This document shows, piece after piece, positions 49,510-59,877 of a DNA stretch of 64,000 nt. This stretch comes from CAVQBP01 sp963782475. Its GTDB lineage: Bacteria > Bacteroidota > Ignavibacteria > Ignavibacteriales > Ignavibacteriaceae. The notes below the pieces were generated by a model. The model did no database searches. It worked only from the letters and a program-made list of their open reading frames with translations, and had not been told where the DNA came from. Numbering within the stretch: the stretch's first letter is position 1; each line of letters starts with the position of its first letter. The translations under genes and the position numbers were made by a program. Location: contig CAWAJW010000015.1 in assembly GCA_963782475.1 (NCBI GenBank), forward strand, positions 558,001 to 622,000, given 5' to 3'.

Positions 49510-51067
49510 TTATTTTGCCCAAGCTTTTCCCTCAGGTGTACGACGCCACTTGAAATAGGTATCCAGTACTTTAAGAGATTTTGCACTGGGCACCGGTCCC
49601 ATGTGCGGGCTCTGGCTGAAATACATTACTTCGGGGTTTGCATCGCTGAATGCTTTCCATTCGGGAATTCCTTTACCGTTTGGATTTCCATACTTTGCGA
49701 AGTTAGTCCAATAAGTCGCCATATCTTCAGAGATTTTTAAATCCGACTTTGTAACATGAGAATCCGATGGATTGAGATGCTCAAAAACGTAAGCCACCTC
49801 CTGGCCGTGAGGCGAGCCATATCCATATCGAGGTGAGTCTTTTGGATAGTCAGGATGCTGATCAAAATAGTAATAGTATACCTTGGATTTTCCTATATTC
49901 GATTCGAGCCTCGCCCAGACCCATGTATGCCAGCCAAAAGCCGCATCTCGGGTAAGATCACGGGCAGTCTTGGCTACTTTTTCCGTACCGGCTGGATAAG
50001 CTTTCAATAAGTTTATCAGCAAATGGACCGTAGCGTTTCTTTACGCTTGCGATATATGCTTCAATACTACGCGGCGGCGAGAAGCTCGCACCTTCATCCG
50101 AGTTGTATCCTACAAGAATCGGAGTGCTGTTAAACTTACCTTCTTCATATAGCTTATATTGATCATCGGGAAGCACCCACCCATCAATTATAGGCCAAGC
50201 AAGACCCCGGACTGCGGGAAGCTTATCCGCCGGTATCTTTCTAAGCTCTGCAATAGATGATACCCCTGCTCTCCTTTCATACGCTTCTCCATCCTTTTCT
50301 GCTTCAGGGAGCAGCTTTAAATTCTCACCGGGATAAGTTGTTGTTCGCGGTGGTCCGAAATTACCGCCGCTTTCAGAGATCGCACCTTCGAATAATCCTT
50401 TTGCCAACGGAGATGCACACAGCATACTGACTGCAATTCCTCCGGCTGATTCGCCGAAAATTGTAACCTTGTTTGGATCGCCTCCGAATGCTGCAATATT
50501 CTTCTTCACCCATTTAAGACCTGCGATCATATCCAGTATACCGTAATTCCCGGAAACATGATCCGGACTTTCAGCGCTTAATTCCGGGTTTGCATAAAAT
50601 CCAAGTTGCCCCACACGGTAAGCAATACTGACGAGCACCACGCCCTTCTTAGCCAGATTCGCGCCGTCGTAATTCGGATCGGAAGTTGACCCAAAGTTGA
50701 ATCCCCCGCCGTATATCCAAACAAATACAGGAATCCGGTCGTTCGCAGATTTCGCTGGTGTCCAAACATTCAGATACAGGCAGTCTTCACTCATGTCAGG
50801 ACCGTCTCCTGATCCTTGAATGGGTGATGGACCAAACTTAGTTGCCTGTCGCACTCCTTTCCATTTCCCGGCGGGTTGAGGCGGACGCCATCTGAGATTG
50901 CCGACAGGAGGAGCGGCAAACGGGATGCCTTTGTAAACCGTCAATCCGTTTTCTGCTGTTCCTTGTATTAATCCGTCTTCGACTTTAACCGGGGCGGGCT
51001 GCTGGGCAATACCGAATCCCGCAACAAACATCAAAAACATCGAAATTAAATAAATTATATTCTTCAT
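49510..51067 (-). CDS. Type-B carboxylesterase, one frameshift
   Basis: A secreted alpha/beta-hydrolase of the carboxylesterase type-B family, about 515 residues if one frameshift near 50010 is allowed for (ADKLI continues as NLLKAYPAGTEKVAKTARDL). The signal peptide ends GIAQ. Typical motifs are GLTVYKGIPFAAPPVGNLRW, EDCLYLNVWTP, the oxyanion VFVWIYGGGFNFGS, the nucleophile Ser207 in GESAGG, the acid in GYNSDEGA and the His region GSPHGQEVAYVF. In a xylan locus the probable substrates are acetyl or feruloyl esters, as for related gut enzymes. All catalytic positions are present on the two pieces. Confidence 0.82.
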
Positions 51068-51340
51068 AAGAATGGTATTCTTTATTATTATTCAGTTAAT
51101 TTCTTTGCCTCAAGTTCGGAAGAAACCGATAATAATGCAAATGGACGCTGGCTTTCACTTACACATTTAGAAAAATAATAGAAAAAATATGAACACTTAT
51201 TCTTTAAATAAAAGCAGCACATTTACTTTTCTAAACTTTCAAATTCCTTATTCGATTATGAAAGAGAAGTATTATGTCCGATTAGGATGATGCTCTTTAA
51301 TTTTATATGGAAAAATGTTTAAGATTGGGAACCAATTATT
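51068..51340. promoter_or_regulatory. Divergent intergenic region, esterase (-) / sensor kinase (+)
   Basis: 273 AT-rich bases separate divergent starts, so promoters for the kinase and for the minus-strand hemicellulose genes from the esterase onward should lie here. I see no clear palindromic operator and cannot place the promoters. No ORF of note is present. Confidence 0.45.
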
Positions 51341-54300
51341 TTGCGCTTCAATTTAATTTTTATAGCCGTTTTTATTTTAAATTACGCGAATTCTTTTACA
51401 CAAATTAAAAGCATCCGCTTAGGTAATTTATCAATTGAACAGGGGCTTTCTCAAAGCACTGTTCAATGTATTGCACAGGATAGCAGCGGTTTTCTTTGGC
51501 TTGGTACACAGGACGGACTCAACAAATATAACGGCTACAATTTTGAAGTTTACACACCAGTGCCCGATGATTTTTCATCAATTTCCGATAATTATATAAT
51601 CTGTCTTTATGTAGATAAATCCGGTCAGATGTGGATTGGAACTGATAATGGTTTGAACAAATACATTTCTGCAACTGATTCTTTTATAGCTTTCAAACAT
51701 AATCCTGATGATCCTAAAAGCATATCATCAAATATTGTCTCTGATATTGCAGAAGATCATCAAGGCAATATGTGGATCGGGACTAAAAACGGGTTGAATT
51801 TTTTTGATAAAAGAAAAAATGAATTCATCCGCTATTTTCATGATAGTAAAAATAAATCAAGTTTATTAAGCAATTTGATCTATGCAACTTTTGTTGATTC
51901 TAAAAATAGATTATGGATCGGTACTGATCTTGGAATGGATCTGTTTGATTCAAAAACAAAATCGTTTAAACATTTTACCCATCTTTCAAATGGAAAAAAT
52001 TCAGCAGTAGAGCAGAAAATTAATTCTCTTGCAGAAGATCAGGAAGGGAATTTATGGATTGGTACTTTTAACGGTTTGGACAAGTATAATTTTCAATCAA
52101 ATTCTTTTACACATTTTATACATTCTGCTTTTAAAAAGGGAAGCATAAGTTCGGATTCAATAAGAGTAGTTTATGTTGATAAAAAGGGAATTGTTTGGAT
52201 CGGAACTCAAAACAATGGATTAAATTACTATAATTCAGCTTCAGGAGATTTCGCGGTTCTCGAAGATTCTGTTGCAAATTCAACGGCAACAAATGACAGG
52301 CAGATACGTGCTTTAATGGAGGACAGGGAAGGTTTGTTATGGATCGGATCTTTTTCTTCAGGTATTTATAAATATGACCGGATGAAAAAATTATTCGGTC
52401 TTATCAGGATCGATGATAAAAACGGAAATAATCTTGAAGAGAATGATATAAGTGCAATCTGTAAAGATCAAAATGATAATTTATGGATAGGAAGTTTTTA
52501 TGCCGGTATTAATAAATTGAACGAAAGAACAGGTAAGATTGTACGGTACACTCATACTTCTTCTTTAAACAGTCTCATAAATAATTTTATAAATGTCATT
52601 TTCGCAGATAAAAAAGGATTTGTCTGGATCGGTACAACTGCAGGTCTGGATAAGTTAAATTCTGATGCCAATACATTTGTCCATTTCAAACACAAAAAAA
52701 ATGATATCAACAGTCTTGGTAATGATTATGTAAGCTCTATAACATGTGATAATTCAGGTAATCTTTGGATAGGGCTTATTGATGGGGGGATGGATCAATT
52801 TAATCCTGCTGCCAACCAGTTTACTCATTACAAACATGCTGATAATGAACCAAATACTATAAGCAGCAACGGGGTGAATTATCTATTTTTCGATAATGAT
52901 GGGATATTGTGGATTGGGACCAACGGTTACGGACTCGACCGCTTTGATCCCAAGACAAAAAAGTTTCAGCATTTTGTTCATGAAATAAATAATCAAAACA
53001 GCTTATGTAACAATGTCGTTCTTAGCATATATCAATTCCCAGCAGATACAACAGGTACAATTTGGATAGCTTCAGCGGGCGGCGGTATAAGCAGATTAGA
53101 TACGAGGACTGAATATTTTAAGAATTATTCAGAAAAAGATGGACTGGCAAATAATGAAGCTTACAGTATTCTTGGTGATGAGATGGGAGATCTATGGATC
53201 AGCACTAACAACGGCATATCCAAATTCAATACAACAAAGCAGACCTTTCATAACTATAATCAAAGTGACGGATTACAAAGTAATGAATTCAATCAAGGTT
53301 CATTTTTCAAAAGTAAGGCCGGTAAAATGTATTTCGGAGGGAAAAGTGGAATTAATGCCTTTTTTCCGGATTCAATAAAATACAATTCCTATAATCCACA
53401 GGTTGTCTTTACATCATTTAAAGATTATAATCGTCCGATTAGATTAAAAAATTCAATCTGGGAAACAAAACAAATCAGATTAAGTTATCAAGATAATATA
53501 TTATCTTTCAGCTTCGCGGCCTTAAGCTATAATGATCCGGAAAATAATAATTTTGCATATATGCTTAAGGGGCTAAATAATAAATGGATTGACAAGGGGA
53601 GCAACAATGAAGTAACATTTACTAATCTCCCGCCTGGTTATTTTACCCTATTAATAAAAGGTACCAATAAGGATGGCATATGGAGCCGCAATATGGCTTC
53701 TATAGATATTATAATTTCACCTCCTTTCTGGCAGACCTGGTGGTTCCGTTCTATTATCCTGGCAGGTTTAGTTACTGTAATAATCTTTAGTGTAGAATTA
53801 AGATTAAAGACTGTCAGATCAAGAAATAAAAAACTTGAAACTGTAGTATCCATAAGAACTAAAGAATTAAAATCAAAGAAAGAAGAATTAGAGAAAGTAA
53901 ACTTAAATCAGGCAGAACTGCTGGAAAAACTTACTAAATCTGAGATAGAACTGAAGGAGCTTAACCGGCATAAAGATAAAATTATGTCTGTTCTTGCCCA
54001 TGATTTAAGGAGTCCGTTTAATGGTCTTCTTGGTTATGCTGATTTGCTTGCAAATGAAATTGATCAAATGGAAAGGGAAGATATAATACAATCTGCCCAA
54101 AGAATAAACATTGCAGCCAACAGTTTGTTTAGACTTCTAAATAATCTTCTTGACTGGACATTAGTACAGTCAGGGAGAATAAAATATTCGCCTTCTAATG
54201 AAAATCTCCTTCAAAGTGTGAATGAAGTTACCCGCCTTCTGAAAGTGAATGCAGATCAAAAATCTATTTCATTAAAAATATATATTGAAAATTGTTTAAA

Positions 54301-54695
54301 TGTCTGGGCAGATAGAAATATGCTTGATATTATCTTGAGGAACCTGGTCTCGAATGCGATAAAATTTACCCCGGTCGGAGGAGAAATCAATATTTGTTCC
54401 CCGGTAAGAGGATTAAATTATATTTCCGATAATCACAATAAGTCGAGCAATGATATTGTATGAAATAGGGATTATGGATAATGGGATTGGCATTGATGAG
54501 AGCACGATAAGTAAATTACTTAACCGTGATTCACAAATAACTACAAAAGGAACTAATAATGAAATTGGTACCGGATTAGGTTTAAGTCTTTGTAAGGATT
54601 TAATTACCAAGCAGGGCGGGGAAATCCGGATTGTAAGTAAGGACGGGAAAGGTACTTTAATTGTATTCACTCTTCCCAGGGTGAAGGATAGTTAG
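51341..54695 (+). CDS. Two-component-propeller sensor histidine kinase, frameshift before the ATPase core ends
   Basis: About 1115 residues in total. A signal peptide leads into about fourteen two-component-propeller repeats (units like GNLWIGT...GLNKYN) to ~residue 700, which bind extracellular oligosaccharides in related sensors. A Y_Y_Y domain (~715-785), one membrane helix (~790-812), a coiled coil and the dimerisation helix with His887 in SVLAHDLRSPFNGLLGYADL follow. The HATPase has an N-box (LRNLVSNAIKFTP), then a frameshift near 54460, then MDNGIGI and TGLGLSLCKDLI. No receiver or HTH domain follows, so this is not a hybrid regulator, and no response regulator lies nearby. The start is TTG 51341. 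It probably senses hemicellulose fragments for the adjacent divergent locus. Confidence 0.85.
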
Positions 54696-54859
54696 AAGCT
54701 AATTCTTAACTATTAAATAGGGCTTCTATTTATTTATAAAGTTATTATGAAATAAAAGTGAAAAAGAGTGTTATAAGCACTACTGCAGCAGTCACTCTTC
54801 AGCCCTAAGTAAATCTTCTCACAACCGATTTTTATTCAATCCAAATTTATTTAGTTTCT

Positions 54860-56312
54860 TCAGTTAGATTGAAGTGAATCAGGTTCAGCAGACTTATAAC
54901 CTAATAGAGAAAGCATTTTTTCAGCATATCGAGTCCCGAATATTCTGTAGCCTTCCGCAGTGAAATGCAGATGGTCGGGTGGTCTTGCCGGGCAGCCGGC
55001 AGAAGAAATGACATATGAATTGGGAATTGTTTCAGGCAATCTGTCAATGATTTCATTCATGCTTGCACAAGCGCCTTGCTGGTCGGCATTCACAACTTCG
55101 CCAGCGAGAAGAGGTACTTTTTCAGCATTGAGATTTAAGTCTTTGATTAAATTGTCGTAAACGCTTTTGACTTTATTGGGCCAATCTTTATCACCCGTGT
55201 TTGACTCTCCTTGATGCAGTAGAATTCCTTTGATAACACCATCTTTCTGCGCCAGTTTTGCCATATCGACAAGATACTGATAAGGATTTCCGTCGTACTG
55301 TTTGATTATATTTTTCATCCATGATGGTGCAGTTGAATCATATTCCTTGTATTTATCTTTCTCAAACAGTTCGATTTTGCATCCAGCCACTGCAACAATC
55401 ACAACTCCTACCCTGATATTCTTCGGCAGGTTGGCAACCATTGTTCTGCCGAAATAATCGGCAGGGCAGAGACCGGTAAAGGGGCGGCACAATGGAGGTA
55501 CGGCAGTATACCAATTTCCTTTTTCTCTGCCTAGTTTTGGAAAATTAACACTTGCCAGCACCTGGAAGCGATTATTCACGTTCACAGTATCCTGAGGTTC
55601 AACTCCCGGGAAACCTTCCATATTTGACTGCCCGAAGCAAAGAAAAATATAAAAATTCTTATCTTGTGAAAAAACTTTTGCGGCTGCTCTTCTTAATTTC
55701 ATATTAATTTTCTGATCCATTACATCCGCGATTACATCAATAGTATCAGTGGCAACATATTTACAATTGTGACTTATTTTCATTCCATTCAGATCCACAT
55801 CAAATGAAAAATCATTACCATTTACGATCCCGTTAGTTAAATCAATTACACCCATAGATGAGGAATCGGTTCCTGTTAGTTTGTCCCCGTTTACTTTAAA
55901 GGTAAATGTTAATTCCATTTCTCCCTGCGGACCGCTGATATTACCGATCCATTTACCATTAATTCCGGATTCTTCATTTACTCTTTTTAATTCCATTGGC
56001 TGTTCGGTCCAGGGTAGGCTCAGTTTAACAATATCATTATCCAGAACCCCTGTATGGCTTATTACCTGTCCATTAGCATCGACATCGAAAGAAAATTTGT
56101 TTCCATTTATTTTTCCATTTTCAATTGGGAGAGTTCCCATTTCAGATGAGACATTTCCGCTCAAAGTATCAGCGTTTATTTTAAAAGTGAAAAGCAATTC
56201 CATATCCCCGTTTGGACCGCTCATTTTACCTTTCCAGCTTCCATCCAGGTTTTGCGCATTACCGGTTAAACTTAATTACTAATAATAAAAGAAGAGTAAT
56301 GTATGGTTTCAC
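54860..56312 (-). CDS. SASA-type acetylesterase with two N-terminal beta modules, one frameshift
   Basis: A secreted esterase of about 480 residues. The start is taken as GTG 56312 (GGAGAAAAA upstream; an ATG at 56327 is the alternative), giving a signal peptide. A surplus A near 56265 shifts the frame within it, after which NAQNLDGSWKGKMSGPNGDM runs on. Two tandem ~88-residue modules follow (FTFKINADTLSGNVSSEMG / FTFKVNGDKLTGTDSSSMG). The SGNH-like catalytic domain (PF03629, sialate O-acetylesterase/acetylxylan-esterase type) has the Ser in FGQSNMEGF (codon 55625-55627), VVAVAGCKIELF, LLHQGESNTGD and the Asp/His in PPDHLHFTAEGYR. Deacetylation of xylan or other acetylated glycans is likely. 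It is convergent with the kinase. Confidence 0.82.
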
Positions 56313-56719
56313 TTTTTCTCCGTTCATTTCTTTTGATGATAACATTTATTGCTGTTAAACTTACAACTTTACGCCGGCAATTTCAATTGATTGAGCAGCC
56401 TCAAAATTGAGTACGGATGAGAAATTACTTTATTAATTTTATTCAACAATATGAATGCAATATGTGGAATCGTTACAAGCTATTGGATTGAATTTTCGGT
56501 AACTAAATAATAGTTTTTTCATTGAGGAGATCTGTTCGAAATGGAGATCTCTATTGATATTAAAGCCGCAACAAATTATTTTTCAGATTAAACCCTGTAT
56601 ATTTCAGCATAATTGTAAGGGATAATTTTTATCTTCTCTTACTCTGATCTGACAAAAGGTATCCGGAAAGAATTAGGTGCTTGCTTTTAAATAGTGAGTA
56701 ATAATATATATTATCATTT
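56313..56719. other. Intergenic region, no gene seen
   Basis: 407 bp between divergent genes. A modest hairpin (TCAATTGATTGAG at 56383-56395 against CTCAAAATTGA at 56400-56410) is the only structure I noticed. Promoters for both flanking genes are expected here but cannot be placed. Confidence 0.35.
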
Positions 56720-57730
56720 ATGATTTTGAAGCCTATTACAATTATTTTATGCGGGATATTGTTGTTGTTGCCTCGTAAATTGGATTCAGCATCTTCTGTC
56801 TTTGATAAATATGCCGGCAATAAACATACTTCAATTTCTTATTTGGCTCCTGAAAATAGAATTAAATTTGATGGATACAGAGGGATAGCCAAATATGAAG
56901 ATGGATTTATAGCAGTTGGTTCGGACGGAAGAGTCGATCGGATATCAGTATCAGGGAAAATCAAAAAATCTGAAAAAATTCCGGGAGCAAAGCTTAATTG
57001 TGTTCTAATATTTAACCAGCAGATAATTACAGCAGGTGATGAAGGAATAATCTTTATATCTTCAGGTAAAGGAAAATTCAGCAGGGTTTACAGCGGAACA
57101 GATAAGAATATAAATTCACTAGCTTTGTTCAAGAAAAAGATCATTGCAGGCGCGGATCATGGTGAAATATTAATTGGTACCGGAAAAGGAGCGTTCAAAA
57201 AGATTCAGCTTAACCTTAAAGGAAACATTGTGTCAGTCTCTGCCGGAAATTCCGACTGTTACGGAGTTACGGATGAGGGAGAAATAATACATACAACCGA
57301 CGAAATTAACTGGAGTGTTTTTGATTTTAATAAATTCTATTCCGGCTATTACATGCCGTGCAAGTTTACTGTAGTGCTTGTAACAGAAAATCAAATTGCT
57401 GCTGCCGGTGTACAGGATGACGGCTCTCCGGCATTTTTCCTTTCGACCCGTGGTAAAGTATGGACTGAAAGGCCTCTCAGCTATACCAATGATCATGGAG
57501 AGATATCTTACATGACTGATATTCCTTATGATATATTCTATGATCTTGCAAGAGATCAATTTATTCTTGTCTGCAGTGAAGGAAAGCTGATGACATTACC
57601 ATCCTGCTCACATTGCAATGAACTAATGGTGTTGCCAACAAAAAATGATTTAAAAGGAGTTTCAGCTAATGGAAAAGAAATAATTATAGTTGGAGAAAAT
57701 TTTTACATTTATCCGGTAAATTCGGATTAG
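56720..57730 (+). CDS. Exported beta-propeller protein of unknown function
   Basis: A 336-residue protein with a signal peptide (ILKPITIILCGILLLLP). The rest shows propeller-like repeats of the BNR/Ycf48 type: AVGSDGRVDRISVSG, TAGDEGIIFISSGKGKFSRV, AGADHGEILIGTGKGAFKK and VTDEGEIIHTTDEINWSVF. No catalytic motif is seen. A CSHCN pair of cysteines lies near the C-terminus. Only six bases after its stop the AT-rich mobile-element sequence begins, so its 3' end lies at an element junction. Confidence 0.62.
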   Translation: MILKPITIILCGILLLLPRKLDSASSVFDKYAGNKHTSISYLAPENRIKFDGYRGIAKYEDGFIAVGSDGRVDRISVSGKIKKSEKIPGAKLNCVLIFNQQIITAGDEGIIFISSGKGKFSRVYSGTDKNINSLALFKKKIIAGADHGEILIGTGKGAFKKIQLNLKGNIVSVSAGNSDCYGVTDEGEIIHTTDEINWSVFDFNKFYSGYYMPCKFTVVLVTENQIAAAGVQDDGSPAFFLSTRGKVWTERPLSYTNDHGEISYMTDIPYDIFYDLARDQFILVCSEGKLMTLPSCSHCNELMVLPTKNDLKGVSANGKEIIIVGENFYIYPVNSD

Positions 57731-57736
57731 AAATAA

Positions 57737-58519
57737 ACATTACAAATCATATTAAATCCGTACTTAAAGAATTTCAGAAATTTTTCTGCAAATAAAACAA
57801 TTAACGGTAAACTACCATTTAAAATAGTATCAGAAAAATTATTTGAAGATTATAGAGACTATTTACTTAAAAAATTTAAGAATTCTACTGCATGGGTATA
57901 TCTTCTTAAATTAAAAACAATATTGAATAAAGCGGTAAAAGATAAATTAATTATAAAAAGTCCTGCAAAGTATGTAAAGATAAGATTAGAAGATATTGAA
58001 AAAGTTTATTTAACTGAAAATGAATTAAAAAGTTTAGCATCAACAGATATGGAAAATATTGAAGTAAAAAAAGCTTTTATGTTTTCTTGTTTTACCGGAT
58101 TAAGAATTTCGGATGTAAAAAAATTGACTTGGTCACAGATACAAGAAGATAAATTATTTTTTAGACAAACAAAAACAAAAGGGATTGAATATTTACCATT
58201 ACCGGAAACAGCTCTAAAATATTTATATTTGGGAGTAAATAAAAATGAAATAAACCAAGAGAAAGTGGTTTTTGAATTAGGTGATTTTGAAATAATAAAT
58301 TCAAATTTAAGAGCATGGTCGAAGAAAGCAGGTATTAAAAAATATTTAACTTATCATTCTGCAAGACATACATTTGCAACATTATCATTGAGTTCCGGAA
58401 TAGATATTTATACAGTAAGTAAAATGATGGGACATAAATCAATTAAGATGACAGAGATTTACGCAAAGATAATAAATAGAACAGTAGAAGAAGCAATAAC
58501 AAAATTACCCAAGATTTAG
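57737..58519 (+). CDS. Tyrosine recombinase/integrase, N-terminally truncated
   Basis: The frame is open from 57737 (TAA at 57734-57736) to 58519 with no in-frame ATG before the catalytic domain; TTG 57923 is the first usable start. Upstream codons still read as a SAM-like core-binding domain (FEDYRDYLLKKFKNSTAWVY, LLKLKTILNKAVKDKLI). The catalytic domain is complete: Arg in FTGLRISDVKKLTW, Lys in QTKTKG, HSARHTFATL with His and Arg, MMGHKSIKMTEIY with His and the nucleophile Tyr. Phage-type integrases of this group usually have 100 or more extra N-terminal residues, which are missing here. It is probably inactive as it stands or acts from an unusual start. Confidence 0.8.
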   Translation, partial: TLQIILNPYLKNFRNFSANKTINGKLPFKIVSEKLFEDYRDYLLKKFKNSTAWVYLLKLKTILNKAVKDKLIIKSPAKYVKIRLEDIEKVYLTENELKSLASTDMENIEVKKAFMFSCFTGLRISDVKKLTWSQIQEDKLFFRQTKTKGIEYLPLPETALKYLYLGVNKNEINQEKVVFELGDFEIINSNLRAWSKKAGIKKYLTYHSARHTFATLSLSSGIDIYTVSKMMGHKSIKMTEIYAKIINRTVEEAITKLPKI

Positions 58520-58569
58520 CACCAAGGCCAATCTATGGCAGAACTCATTATTAACCATATTTTTACCCA

Positions 58570-58685
58570 TTCGCTTAAACAACCTTCCTTTGAGTACGGA
58601 AAGAATGTCAACCCCGCCGACCGCAGGGAGGCGCTTGTATAGGGTTGACATTCTTTGCGCACGGAATATCTTTGCATTAAGCGAA
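58570..58685. repeat. Nested palindrome downstream of the recombinase
   Basis: An outer pair TTCGCTTAA (58570-58578) / TTAAGCGAA (58677-58685) encloses a perfect 15-bp pair AAAGAATGTCAACCC (58600-58614) / GGGTTGACATTCTTT (58642-58656). The 27-base loop holds a further CGCC/GGCG pair and is GC-rich in an otherwise AT-rich element. The right arm also offers TTG, 19 bases, TATCTTTG (58645-58674), which resembles the Bacteroidetes promoter pattern. It could be a recombination (att-like) site, a replication origin structure or a regulatory hairpin. Confidence 0.7.
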
Positions 58686-58719
58686 GGGGAAAAAAGGAGT
58701 TTAAAAGATGTGAATTGAA

Positions 58720-59382
58720 GATGACATGAAGAAAAGAAGAATGAAGAAAATTATGAGAAAATTTTTAATGCTCCACTACCTGAGAAATTCAAAAAATTTT
58801 TTATTTACTTTTTGGAAAGATTTAATCAAAGTAGTGAAGTAATAGAATCTAGCAAGAAAGATTGATTATGAGTCAATAATTAATATTTATAGAACAGAAA
58901 TTCGAAAAACTATGGGATAACTACATTGTCCCAAAACATATAGAACTTAATGATTTAAAAGAATGCTATTGTGGTGTTTTATTCGGAGGAATCTTGCACT
59001 CTTTATGTTTTTGTTTGTTTTTAGATATGGGACATAATTCGATTAGAATTTTATAGGATTATAATCCAGGAGTTTTTGGCACCTTTTCATTTTCATTTTC
59101 AATTAATTAGTTTAAATAAAAATACTGATGAAAAAATAGAAATCATAAAAATTGAAAAATTAAAAAAAATGCGGAACTTAGTAAAAAATTTTTGGGGAAA
59201 AATTTTCTCCCTGCAGAAATTGAAGCATTTGAAAAGAATATTTAAAATATACGATTATAACGAAACAAGATAACTTCAGAAGAAAATTCAGATCAATAGC
59301 CTTTCACGTAGCAAAATCAACAATGGGATTTGATAAAGAATCGGAACAAGAAAAGTTTTATAGAAGATTTCTTACTATATAA
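58720..59382 (+). pseudogene. Decayed ORF of the mobile element
   Basis: Protein-like segments are scattered over several frames with stops between: NYEKIFNAPLPEKFKKFFIY, KLWDNYIVPKHIELNDLKEC, and at the end DNFRRKFRSIAFHVAKSTMG followed by FDKESEQEKFYRRFLTI with a stop at about 59382. They look like one gene broken by several indels. I do not recognise the family. The stretch has no intact gene. Confidence 0.4.
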
Positions 59383-59414
59383 AAAAAAGATGCGAAAATA
59401 ATTTACACGATTTA

Positions 59415-59452
59415 CGTAAAACAGACAGAATATACCTTCCGTAAAACAGACA
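59415..59452. repeat. Two direct repeats ahead of the HTH gene
   Basis: CGTAAAACAGACA occurs at 59415-59427 and 59440-59452, 25 bases apart, each followed within a few bases by TACCTT. The copies lie 53 bp before the HTH start and may be operator or iteron-like binding sites for that protein or for the Rep-like protein. Confidence 0.5.
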
Positions 59453-59504
59453 TACCTTAAAGTAAATTAACTCCTGTTAAAAATAATTAATTGGAGTTAA
59501 AAAA

Positions 59505-59801
59505 ATGTCCGACAAAACAATTACAAAAGTGTATGATTTATTATTAGAATTAAAATCAATAATGATTGATGAAACCGCAGTTTTCATTGATGTAAACGAG
59601 GCCTCAAATTATCTAAGATTAAAGAAATCCTATCTTTATAATCTAGTCTATCTTAATCAAATCCCCTTTTATAAACCAAATGGGAAAAAACTCTATTTCA
59701 AAAAGAGTGAATTAAGCCATTGGATTAATGAATCCAGAGTTAAAACTGTAACTGAAGTTAAAAAAGTTATACAAGAAAAGAATAATAGATTTTTCTCTTG
59801 A
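59505..59801 (+). CDS. Excisionase-like HTH protein
   Basis: A 98-residue DNA-binding protein. FIDVNEASNYLRLKKSYLYN followed by LNQIPFYKPNGKKLYFKKSE, then LSHWIN is the MerR-like winged helix of excisionase-family (HTH_17) proteins. GGAG lies before the ATG. Such proteins act as directionality factors for integrases or as regulators in integrative elements, which fits its place between the recombinase and the Rep-like gene. It is intact. Confidence 0.75.
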   Translation: MSDKTITKVYDLLLELKSIMIDETAVFIDVNEASNYLRLKKSYLYNLVYLNQIPFYKPNGKKLYFKKSELSHWINESRVKTVTEVKKVIQEKNNRFFS

Positions 59802-59830
59802 ATAAGCGGAAAAATGAATTTATAAACTCA

Positions 59831-59857
59831 AAGTACGTAGTATAGCAATACGTACTT
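59831..59857. repeat. Perfect hairpin upstream of the Rep-like gene
   Basis: AAGTACGTA (59831-59839) and TACGTACTT (59849-59857) form a nine-base-pair stem around GTATAGCAA. It lies 20 bp before the Rep-like start and 30 bp after the HTH stop. Possible roles are a nick site for a rolling-circle initiator, an operator, or a weak terminator; no T-tract follows. Confidence 0.6.
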
Positions 59858-59877
59858 GTTCCACTTTAGCGAACCAG

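Noticed and set aside
54440..54470. Programmed frameshift in the sensor kinase
   Set aside because: No slippery heptamer or downstream pseudoknot is evident, and many neighbouring genes have similar single-base breaks, so an indel is simpler.
55881..56282. 133-codon plus-strand frame opposite the SASA esterase modules
   Set aside because: It mirrors the repeated beta modules on the minus strand; the repetition of words comes from those modules.
58520..58700. Integron attC site
   Set aside because: The nested palindrome is attractive, but the paired RYYYAAC/GTTRRRY core boxes are not convincingly present and the recombinase is of the phage type.
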